From Bacteroidetes bacterium UBA7692 (lineage in GTDB: Bacteria > Bacteroidota > Bacteroidia > Chitinophagales > LD1), in assembly GCA_002482725.1 (NCBI GenBank), contig DLGO01000047.1, positions 1 through 10,425 of the forward strand: 10,425 nt of DNA, written 5' to 3'. Below, in pieces: positions 1-6,350 of the stretch; position 1 is the stretch's first letter; every line of letters begins with the position of its first letter. The translations under genes and the position numbers were made by a program. Below the pieces are notes generated by a model. It did not search any database. It was not told the origin of the DNA and saw nothing but the letters and a program-made list of their open reading frames with translations.

Positions 1-134
1 ACTAAAAGACCATCAAAAGCTATGGAAATCAGCACCATCAAAATGGGGTTGAAATGTGCCATCAGAAACAACGGGGCGTCCGTTGAAAAAGACCATCAAT
101 AAGACGGATATGAAAGACCATCAATAAAACGGTA
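1..134. repeat. Degenerate tandem repeat, five CCATCA-centred units
   Basis: The core CCATCA occurs at 10-15, 35-40, 59-64, 93-98 and 118-123, so the spacings are 25, 24, 34 and 25 bp. The last two copies are the closest match: both read GACCATCAATAA, then A or G, then ACGG, and both are preceded by TGAAA or TGAAAAA. The earlier copies keep CCATCA plus a following A-rich stretch and a GG. The period is not a multiple of three and stops occur in the frames I read, so this looks non-coding. The array starts at the window edge and may extend further left. It is too degenerate and too short in period to be CRISPR. Function unknown. Confidence 0.5.
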
Positions 135-206
135 AAAAGCAACACGAAAGTGGTGGATGGGAGCAGACAGAAACCGTTGACAGGAGCGAAGTAACAGGTT
201 AGTGGA

Positions 207-238
207 ATTGGGATGTATGATGATTATTTATAGCTTTA
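207..238 (+). promoter_or_regulatory. Putative Bacteroidota-type promoter for the VOC gene
   Basis: TAGCTTTA at 231-238 matches the -7 consensus TAnnTTTG in all but the last base. ATTG at 207-210 sits 20 bp upstream, within the spacing known for the -33 TTG/TTTG element. Transcription would begin around 245, giving a leader of about 15 nt before the ATG at 260. The leader is A-rich with no Shine-Dalgarno match, as is usual in this phylum. Motif-based only. Confidence 0.35.
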
Positions 239-259
239 GAATATAAAACAAAAAGCAAT

Positions 260-673
260 ATGGTAAAGGAACTATGGCTAAACCTGCCGGTAAAGGATGT
301 AAAACGGTCGAAAGAGTTTTTTGCGCAGATGGGGTTCACTTTTAACCCGCATGGGGAAACGCCAAACTCTGCCTGCATGCTGATAGGGCAGAAGCCGGTA
401 GTGGTAATGCTGTTCGAAGAGCCAATGTTCCGCAGTTTTATACAGGGCGATATAGCCGACACAGGCAAGGGCACAGAATTGCTGATATCCATAGATGCCG
501 AGAGTAAGGAGGAGGTAGACGATATGGCGCGGAAAGCTATAGCTGCAGGCGGCCAGAGCAGCCATAAGCCGACAGATATGACCGACTGGATGTACGGCTG
601 CCTCTTCATAGACCCTGATGGCCACCGCTGGAATGTGCTGTACATGGACATGAGCAAGCGGCCGCTAGGGTAG
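260..673 (+). CDS. VOC superfamily (glyoxalase/bleomycin-resistance-like) protein
   Basis: This is a 137-residue cytoplasmic protein of the vicinal-oxygen-chelate fold. The first beta-alpha module starts with LWLNLPVKDVKRSKEFF (about residues 5-21), where a strand leads into the helix typical of VOC proteins. The second module begins near GTELLISID (71-79) and is followed by a helix with an AIAAGG turn (93-98). The closing signature DPDGHRWNVLYMD is at 118-130. Length is normal for a single-chain VOC subunit, which usually dimerises. The position in the last strand that is often a metal-binding Glu in DPDGHxWE-type members is Asn125 here, and the first-strand position often occupied by His is Asn8, so metal binding or glyoxalase activity is doubtful. 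The ATG is preceded by an A-rich leader and a plausible promoter. The gene converges with the small minus-strand gene, 12 bp apart. Family assignment is strong; substrate unknown. Confidence 0.9.
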   Translation: MVKELWLNLPVKDVKRSKEFFAQMGFTFNPHGETPNSACMLIGQKPVVVMLFEEPMFRSFIQGDIADTGKGTELLISIDAESKEEVDDMARKAIAAGGQSSHKPTDMTDWMYGCLFIDPDGHRWNVLYMDMSKRPLG

Positions 674-685
674 GATAGGGTTTGG

Positions 686-874
686 TTATTTTCTGCTAAT
701 GGCTTTCAAAAGGCACCATAATAGTATGCAACAGCCGGCCAGGGCTTCAATACTGCCAATTGTGAAAAAGATGATAACTCCCGGCCAATGCATTATTTTA
801 AACAAGGCCCCGGCAGCAAGCATAGCAGTACCCAGCAGTATGAATAATATACCAGGTATTATTAGTTTCGGCAT
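686..874 (-). CDS. Small two-helix membrane protein resembling the GldL N-terminal domain
   Basis: This 62-residue protein is almost entirely hydrophobic. Transmembrane segment 1 spans about residues 4-23, a short turn carries GALFKIMHWPG (22-32), and transmembrane segment 2 spans about 33-56, ending in a basic tail (KAISRK). The FKI-x-HWPG turn followed by an IG...EAL helix is the hallmark of the membrane hairpin of GldL, the inner-membrane stator-like protein of the GldLM motor that drives T9SS and gliding. Lys26, His29 and Glu43 sit where GldL, as I recall the literature, has its protonatable Lys, His and Glu. The cytoplasmic part of GldL is absent, so this is not GldL itself. It lies 40 bp downstream of the rRNA methyltransferase gene on the same strand and probably shares its transcript. 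No Shine-Dalgarno sequence is visible. An overlapping + strand open frame (699-890) is judged a shadow. The role is not known. Confidence 0.7.
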   Translation of the reverse strand: MPKLIIPGILFILLGTAMLAAGALFKIMHWPGVIIFFTIGSIEALAGCCILLWCLLKAISRK

Positions 875-914
875 ATCAGTAAATAATTGATTGTCTGATT
901 ATTGTATGAGGTCT

Positions 915-2087
915 TTATTCCACCCACAGTACCAATCCCTTCAGGTATTCACCCTCGGGGTGGAAGGCGCTAACGGGATGGTCGGCAGGCTGGGTCAGGC
1001 GGTGCAGGATCTTTATGTTGCGGCGGCTTTCGATGGCAGCAGCAGTTACTGCCCCTTCAAACAGTTCCTGGCTTACAGCCTGGGAGCAGGAGAAGGTAAA
1101 CACAATGCCTTCAGGCGCTATTTTGTCGAAAGCGTGCTTGTTCAGCCTTTGGTATGCTTGAAGGGCTTTGTGCCTGGCGCTCTGGTGCTTGGCGAATGCA
1201 GGAGGATCCAGCACCATCAGGTTATAATGGTCCTGCTCCACTTCTTTGAAGTAGTGCATCACATCGGCGGTAAGTGCCGTGTGCTGTGGGGTTTCACCGT
1301 TCAGGGCCACATTGCGGTTGGTCCAGTCTATAGCTTTAGCGCTGCTATCTACGGATACCACGGTAGCGGCGCCTGCTTTAAGCGCATATACGCTGAAGCC
1401 ACCTGAGTAGCAAAAGGTATTCAAAACGTTCTTTCCCTTAGCGTAGCGGGCAAGCAGGTGGCGGTTTTCGCGCTGGTCCAGGAAGAAACCTGTCTTTTGG
1501 CCCAGTTGCCAGTTTATCTCGAACTGGTGGCCGTATTCGGACACGGTGTTGTTCTCTTCTTCACCTATCAGGTATCCATCGGTTTCCGGTTCCAGGCCCA
1601 GAGTGGCGGCACTTTTGCAGTACACGGCTTTTACGCTATGCACTTCCTGCGTTATTGCTTCTGCTATGGCTTGCCTGCAGCGGTACATGCCCTCGCTGTG
1701 TGCCTGCAATACGGCAGTAGCGCCGTATACGTCTACTATCAGGCCGGGCAGTCCATCGCCCTCGCCATGTATCAGGCGGAAGCAGTTGGTATCTTCGTTG
1801 TCGGTGAGGTGTATGGCCTGCCTTAGCTTGTAGGCAGCGGCGATTTTGGCTGCCACCAGGGTTTCAAAGCTGTCAACTGCCTCGAATGCAAAAAGGCGCA
1901 CAGCTATGCTGCCATTGGCGTAGTGGCCGGTGCCGAGCACAAAACCGCGCTCGTCCTGCACCTCTACGATGTCTCCGTCTTTGGCTGTGCCTTTTATCTC
2001 TTTTATAGCCCCGGAAAAAATCCAGGGGTGAAATCTCCTTACAGCTTCAGATTTGTGCTTGTGGAGGACCACTATTGTGTTTTGCAT
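915..2087 (-). CDS. rlmI: RlmI-type 23S rRNA (cytosine-C5) methyltransferase
   Basis: This 390-residue protein is close to the usual length of about 395 for RlmI, a cytoplasmic SAM-dependent enzyme that methylates carbon 5 of C1962 (E. coli numbering) in 23S rRNA. An N-terminal PUA RNA-binding domain occupies about residues 4-75, with HPWIFSGAI at 20-28 and GTGHYANGSIAVR at 52-64. A central domain with HGEGDGLPGLIVD (107-119) follows. The Rossmann methyltransferase domain runs from about 186: KTGFFLDQRENR at 198-209, SAM-binding motif I NTFCYSGGFSVYALKAGA at 223-240, acidic motif II Asp247, Asp275 in motif III, motif IV LDPPAF at 293-298, and FSCS at 332-335 with Cys334 as the expected catalytic nucleophile. 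All key motifs are intact. The ATG at 2087 gives the standard N-terminus. It is divergent from the receptor gene and upstream of the GldL-like gene. The specific target base is inferred from family resemblance. Confidence 0.93.
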   Translation of the reverse strand: MQNTIVVLHKHKSEAVRRFHPWIFSGAIKEIKGTAKDGDIVEVQDERGFVLGTGHYANGSIAVRLFAFEAVDSFETLVAAKIAAAYKLRQAIHLTDNEDTNCFRLIHGEGDGLPGLIVDVYGATAVLQAHSEGMYRCRQAIAEAITQEVHSVKAVYCKSAATLGLEPETDGYLIGEEENNTVSEYGHQFEINWQLGQKTGFFLDQRENRHLLARYAKGKNVLNTFCYSGGFSVYALKAGAATVVSVDSSAKAIDWTNRNVALNGETPQHTALTADVMHYFKEVEQDHYNLMVLDPPAFAKHQSARHKALQAYQRLNKHAFDKIAPEGIVFTFSCSQAVSQELFEGAVTAAAIESRRNIKILHRLTQPADHPVSAFHPEGEYLKGLVLWVE

Positions 2088-2091
2088 GGCG

Positions 2092-2099
2092 CAAAAGTA
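2092..2099 (-). promoter_or_regulatory. Possible -7 element for the methyltransferase gene
   Basis: Read on the minus strand this is TACTTTTG, an exact TAnnTTTG match, ending only 4 bp before the start codon at 2087. If used, the transcript would have almost no leader. No TTG-type -33 element lies at the expected distance upstream, so the match could be chance. Confidence 0.25.
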
Positions 2100-2151
2100 G
2101 GCAAATGAATGATTTGGAGGCTGCCTGAAGCCAACTTATATACATGAAGCA

Positions 2152-2169
2152 GGTTAAGTGATGGTTAAG
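2152..2169 (+). promoter_or_regulatory. GGTTAAG direct repeat, possible response-regulator site
   Basis: GGTTAAG occurs at 2152-2158 and again at 2163-2169, seven identical bases separated by four, so the repeats fall on the same DNA face one helical turn apart. OmpR/PhoB-family winged-helix regulators commonly bind direct repeats with this period, for example the PhoP box in enterics. It lies 65 bp from the methyltransferase start and about 235 bp upstream of the receptor promoter elements. No regulator gene is in the window, so the assignment is a guess from pattern. Confidence 0.25.
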
Positions 2170-2386
2170 TTGCCATCAATTGCCTGTAAACTTATTGTCA
2201 TTTAAACAGTCAGGGCAGTCAGAATATGGTTATTATATGGTAAATAGCATGCTTTTAGGAGTCGGGCAAAAAAAATATCTACATTTATCTGAAATAAAAA
2301 TTACGCATAGGATTACTGATAATAAGCGCTTTGTAAAAACATTGTCATAACCTATTCACATATTCACTAACTAGTATTAACACTCG

Positions 2387-2417
2387 TTAGCTTTGTTTCA
2401 ATAAAATTTTATTTTTG
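2387..2417 (+). promoter_or_regulatory. Putative promoter(s) of the receptor operon
   Basis: Two exact TAnnTTTG matches occur: TAGCTTTG at 2388-2395 and TATTTTTG at 2410-2417. The second is the better candidate because TTAG at 2387-2390 lies 19 bp upstream in place of the -33 TTTG, and because it would give a transcript starting near 2424 with a leader of about 25 nt. The leader before the ATG at 2450 is A/T-rich (ends TTCGAAAAT) without a Shine-Dalgarno sequence, typical of the phylum. Confidence 0.5.
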
Positions 2418-2449
2418 ACGGCTTTTTGTAAACGCATCATTTCGAAAAT

Positions 2450-5400
2450 ATGAAGAAATTATACTTGTTATTAGTGTTGGTAATATCGGCTACGGCTATG
2501 TTCGCGCAGGGTGGTGAGATATCAGGAAAAATAACTGATGATAAAGGGGAGGACGTAATAGGCGCGATAGTGGCAATAGTTGATGCCACAGGCAAACCAA
2601 CGGGCAAAGGCGCCCAATCTGATTACGAGGGTAATTATATCATCAAGCCACTTCCTGCAGGTACCTATAACCTGCGCATTTCATATACAGGTTTGCAAAC
2701 CATACAGTTGAACGGTATAGTGGTAGGTAGCGATAAGATCGTGACCATAAGCAGAAAAATGAAAGAACAAGCTACAGAGCTTGGTGGAGTTGAGGTAATC
2801 GCCTACAAAAAACCATTGATTGACTCTAAGGTAACCTCTTCGGTTACTACTATTACAGCTGCCGAACTGGCAAAGAAACCTTCTAAAGATATTGCGGATG
2901 CGGCAGGCTCTTCGGGTAGGGTTTACCAGTCGGATAACGGAAAAGGATCTAATATAGGTGGTGGCCGTTTGAACGCCACTGCGATATTCATAGATGGTGT
3001 TCGCCAGAACTCAAGTGCTTCTTCCAGTGGTGCGGTGTCCACAGCATCGGTTGCAGAGGTATCTATACTTGCAGGTGGTGTTAGTGCCAGGTACGGTGAC
3101 GTAACGGGTGGTGTAATCAGCATTACTTCAAAAGGCCCGGCTGACAGGTTTACTGCAGGTGCAGAGGTGCAAACATCTGAAGGCCTGGATGGTTACGGAT
3201 GGACATTGGGCAACGTTAACTTCTCCGGTCCTGTAGTTAAAGGTAAAAAGAGCAAAAAGCCTATTTTAGGTTTGTTTGGCTCATTTGAGTATCAGCAAAA
3301 GAAAGATCCTAACCCTTCAGCATTGGGTGTATGGCAGGTTAATGCAGACAAGCTTGACTCACTGCGCCAATTCCCGCTTCAGAAAAACCCTACCGAGCAA
3401 GGTTACAACCTGGCTACGCAAGAGGTGACTATGAAGGATATGTATATCACTAAAATTAAACCTAATACAAAAGAGTTTAACTACCGTGCAAATGCCAGGA
3501 TAGACATAAAACCTACCGATAATATAGCATTGGCGTTTGGTGGCTCTATCAACTACAAAAAATACAATGACTGGGTAGACAGGTATACTTTGTTCAACTA
3601 CGAGAACAACCCATTGCGTACAGAAAACAACTACCGTGTTTATGGCCGTATCACCCAAAACTTCCTTGCAAAGGATAGCGTAAGGGGCAAAGACGGCGTT
3701 AAAAGGGCAAACAAAAGCATAGTACAGAACGCCTACTACACAGCACAAGTGGATTATGAGCACTTCACTAAAAGGGAAGAAGATGAAACACACGGTTTCA
3801 ATGCATTTGACTACGGTTACATCGGTAAATTTGATGTAAAACAGGCTCCTTCATTTGCTGATGGTACTGCTTTGATAAAAGTAGGCAATGAGTTTAAAAA
3901 CTTCAGCGGTGTTATCCAGAACAGCTTTACAGATACTTCGGTAACATTTACACCGAGCGATTTGAACGGGTACGCTACAAACTATACTAAAAACCTTTTC
4001 GATTTCGAAACCGGGTTGGGCCGCACTATTCCAAACCTTGCCTACATTGAAGGTAACAAAGGTTTGCTGAACGGATACGGAAGTAACAGGGACGTAACAA
4101 CTATTGCGCACAATATATGGTATGGCACAGGCCGCCAGTACAATGGTTTCGGCTACGATAACGATGATGACCAGTACCACACCAGGATAGAAGCTTCCTT
4201 AGATTTGTTGAAACCGGGCAGCAGTGCAAGCAATAAGCATAACCTTGAGTTTGGTTTCGAGTTTGAGCAAAGGATACAGCGCTCTTTCAGGGGATTGCAG
4301 CCTATATTTATATGGACACAGGCAGCGTTGCTGGCAAATAACCAGTTGACAGAACTTGATCTGGCAAACCCTATCTTCCGCATAGATGGCAAATCGTATA
4401 CGCTTGATGAATATGTATTGGCTAATGCAAACCAGGGTGTAACCTTCAGCGACCTTGATACGATACTATATGACCGCGCTTACGATTCTTCCAAGCAAAG
4501 CAACTTTGACAAAAACCTGCGCCAGCGTTTGGGCATGGCGGTTGATTCAAGGGATCTGATAAACATACAAGGTTTAAACCCTGATCAGCTGGACTACTCT
4601 TTGTTTAGCGCAGATGAGCTATTGAACAATGGTAACTCTTATGTTAGCTACAGGGGTTATGACTATACAGGCAAAAGGCTAACTACACAGCCTCACTTCT
4701 TCGATTTCTTTAAGCAAAAAGATGCGAAAGGCAACTATACACGCCAGATAGCTGCTTACAGGCCGATATATGCTGCGGCATACATTTCAGACAAGTTCTT
4801 CTATAAAGACCTTACCCTTAACCTAGGTCTGCGTATCGACAGGTTCGATGCCAACCAATATGTATTGAAAGATCCATATTCACTATATGACATACACACA
4901 GTAAATGAAACGGGAGTACTGAACAGCACTTATGTTCACCCTTCTAACATACCCGGCAATGCAACTATATACCTGAAAAACGGTGTGGCAAGCGATAACG
5001 AAAGATTGCTTAGGGCAGGCAACGTAGCGGGATACCGTGTAGGCAACACATGGTTTGACGAGTACGGCAGGGAGCTATCGAGCGGTGCTTCTATAGCAGC
5101 AGCTTCTCCTACAGGTATCACTCCTTACCTGAAAGAAATTGACAGGAAAGGTGATATCAGCCTTGTAAGGGATCTGATCAAGCAAGCTGATTTCAATCCG
5201 GAAGGAACTTTCAAACGCTACAAAGCAAACTACATTTTCATGCCAAGGATGCAGATGTCTTTCAATATCACGAAGACAGCTTTGTTCTATGCGCACTATG
5301 ATATCTTGTCTCAGCGCCCTCAGGGTGGCAGGAATATTATGGACCCTACCGAGTTCCTGTTCTTTACAAACAACGTAGGTCCTACTATCAATAATGCAAA

Positions 5401-6325
5401 CCTTCGTCCGGAGCGTACCATCGACTTCGAGGTAGGTTTCCAACAGGCAGTTGCGGCATTTGCATCTATCAAAATCGGTGCTTTCTACCGTGAGTTCCGC
5501 GACCAGATACAGTACCGTTTCTATAAAAACGCATACCCTACCAACTATTACAGCTACGACAACATCGACTTGGGTACGGTTAAAGGTTTCTCGCTTGACC
5601 TTGATATCAGGAGGATAGCTAACTTCAGCGCTACTGCCAATTACACATTGCAGTTTGCAGAAGGTACAGGCTCTGATGACCAGTCTCAATTGAACCTGGT
5701 ACGTAACTCTCCGGAAGGCGACAACTTCAAAGTTATCAGCCCGCTTAACTACGATGCACGTCATACCTTCAATATCTTGCTGGACTATAGCTTCGGTTCA
5801 GGTATAGGCGATGATAAATACAACGGACCAATCATTAAGAACAGAAGGATATTGGCAGATGCAGGTATCAACTTCCAGATACAAGGCAGGTCCGGTACTC
5901 CATACACCAAACAGGTGAACCTGAGTGCAGAAGGATTCCTTACTACTCCCAGAAGGGTAGGAGATGGCTCTGTAAACGGTGCACGCTTACCATGGAACGT
6001 AAGGGTAGACATGCGTGTTTACAAAGGGTTCTCTTTCAAAGTAGGTAAGAAAAGCGGCGACGAGCAGCGCAAATTGAACTTCCAGGTTTACCTGCAAATT
6101 CAAAACTTGTTAAATACTAAGAATGTATTGTCGGTGTACAGGTATACAGGCAACGGAAGTGATGATGGATACCTTCTATCATCTACCAGTGCTTCGGTAG
6201 TAAACGGAGCACAGAACCCGCAATCATTTAAGGATTTGTACAATGCTTATACCGGAAATATAAATGCAGGCACTAACTATACTTTGCCACGCAGGATATA
6301 CCTGGGTCTAACATTTAATTTTTAA
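2450..6325 (+). CDS. TonB-dependent outer-membrane receptor with carboxypeptidase-regulatory-like domain
   Basis: This 1291-residue outer-membrane protein would import or handle a substrate using TonB/ExbBD energy. A Sec signal peptide covers residues 1-19, with likely cleavage after MFA before Gln20. A carboxypeptidase-D regulatory-like beta-sandwich follows at about 22-110 (GEISGKITDDKGEDVIGA at its start, PLPAGTYNLRISYTG in the middle). A TonB-box-like strand VEVIAY lies at 114-119. The plug spans about 125-230, with FIDGVRQ at 180-186 and the conserved SARYGDVTGGVISITSKG at 212-229. The remainder is a beta-barrel with many aromatic-rich strands, ending in the outer-membrane signature YLGLTFNF with Phe1291 last. 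It is longer than classical siderophore receptors (about 600-900), implying large surface loops. The plug lacks the usual SusC wording and no SusD gene follows; instead a giant secreted protein starts 25 bp downstream, presumably in the same operon. Substrate unknown. Confidence 0.93.
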   Translation: MKKLYLLLVLVISATAMFAQGGEISGKITDDKGEDVIGAIVAIVDATGKPTGKGAQSDYEGNYIIKPLPAGTYNLRISYTGLQTIQLNGIVVGSDKIVTISRKMKEQATELGGVEVIAYKKPLIDSKVTSSVTTITAAELAKKPSKDIADAAGSSGRVYQSDNGKGSNIGGGRLNATAIFIDGVRQNSSASSSGAVSTASVAEVSILAGGVSARYGDVTGGVISITSKGPADRFTAGAEVQTSEGLDGYGWTLGNVNFSGPVVKGKKSKKPILGLFGSFEYQQKKDPNPSALGVWQVNADKLDSLRQFPLQKNPTEQGYNLATQEVTMKDMYITKIKPNTKEFNYRANARIDIKPTDNIALAFGGSINYKKYNDWVDRYTLFNYENNPLRTENNYRVYGRITQNFLAKDSVRGKDGVKRANKSIVQNAYYTAQVDYEHFTKREEDETHGFNAFDYGYIGKFDVKQAPSFADGTALIKVGNEFKNFSGVIQNSFTDTSVTFTPSDLNGYATNYTKNLFDFETGLGRTIPNLAYIEGNKGLLNGYGSNRDVTTIAHNIWYGTGRQYNGFGYDNDDDQYHTRIEASLDLLKPGSSASNKHNLEFGFEFEQRIQRSFRGLQPIFIWTQAALLANNQLTELDLANPIFRIDGKSYTLDEYVLANANQGVTFSDLDTILYDRAYDSSKQSNFDKNLRQRLGMAVDSRDLINIQGLNPDQLDYSLFSADELLNNGNSYVSYRGYDYTGKRLTTQPHFFDFFKQKDAKGNYTRQIAAYRPIYAAAYISDKFFYKDLTLNLGLRIDRFDANQYVLKDPYSLYDIHTVNETGVLNSTYVHPSNIPGNATIYLKNGVASDNERLLRAGNVAGYRVGNTWFDEYGRELSSGASIAAASPTGITPYLKEIDRKGDISLVRDLIKQADFNPEGTFKRYKANYIFMPRMQMSFNITKTALFYAHYDILSQRPQGGRNIMDPTEFLFFTNNVGPTINNANLRPERTIDFEVGFQQAVAAFASIKIGAFYREFRDQIQYRFYKNAYPTNYYSYDNIDLGTVKGFSLDLDIRRIANFSATANYTLQFAEGTGSDDQSQLNLVRNSPEGDNFKVISPLNYDARHTFNILLDYSFGSGIGDDKYNGPIIKNRRILADAGINFQIQGRSGTPYTKQVNLSAEGFLTTPRRVGDGSVNGARLPWNVRVDMRVYKGFSFKVGKKSGDEQRKLNFQVYLQIQNLLNTKNVLSVYRYTGNGSDDGYLLSSTSASVVNGAQNPQSFKDLYNAYTGNINAGTNYTLPRRIYLGLTFNF

Positions 6326-6350
6326 GAAACGTCTGATAAACTGAAAAGTT

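Larger units (their letters stand above)
2088..2449. other. Divergent intergenic region, 362 bp
   Basis: This stretch lies between the divergent methyltransferase and receptor genes and holds no credible gene. It contains the possible minus-strand -7 element (2092-2099), a direct repeat of GGTTAAG with 11-bp period (2152-2169), a CAGTCAG direct repeat at 2207-2213 and 2216-2222, and two exact + strand TAnnTTTG elements (2388-2395 and 2410-2417). The portion from about 2230 onward is strongly AT-rich. I see no riboswitch fold or tRNA. Confidence 0.6.

Noticed and set aside
1..102. Open frame 1 from the window edge to TAA at 100-102, possibly the tail of an upstream gene
   Set aside because: It covers four of the five degenerate repeat units, whose 24-25 bp period is incompatible with coding constraint, and the 33 residues show no recognisable domain ending. 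A real gene tail cannot be excluded without the sequence to the left.
1..134. CRISPR array
   Set aside because: The repeats are short and degenerate, with a 24-25 bp total period that leaves no room for normal spacers.
891..1406. Long + strand open frame, 171 codons, opposite the methyltransferase gene
   Set aside because: It lies wholly antisense to the intact RlmI-type gene; its translation resembles no family and mirrors the high GC of the real gene.
2367..2390. CTAAC...GTTAG inverted repeat upstream of the receptor
   Set aside because: Only five paired bases around a 14-base loop in AT-rich DNA; expected by chance.
5075..5764. Minus-strand open frame of 229 codons inside the receptor gene
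   Set aside because: It is antisense to conserved barrel-coding sequence, its translation is low-complexity Val/Cys/Arg-rich with no domain, and no promoter stands out.
2450..6325. Reading the receptor as a SusC glycan importer
   Set aside because: The plug and TonB-box wording differ from SusC, and no SusD-like lipoprotein follows.
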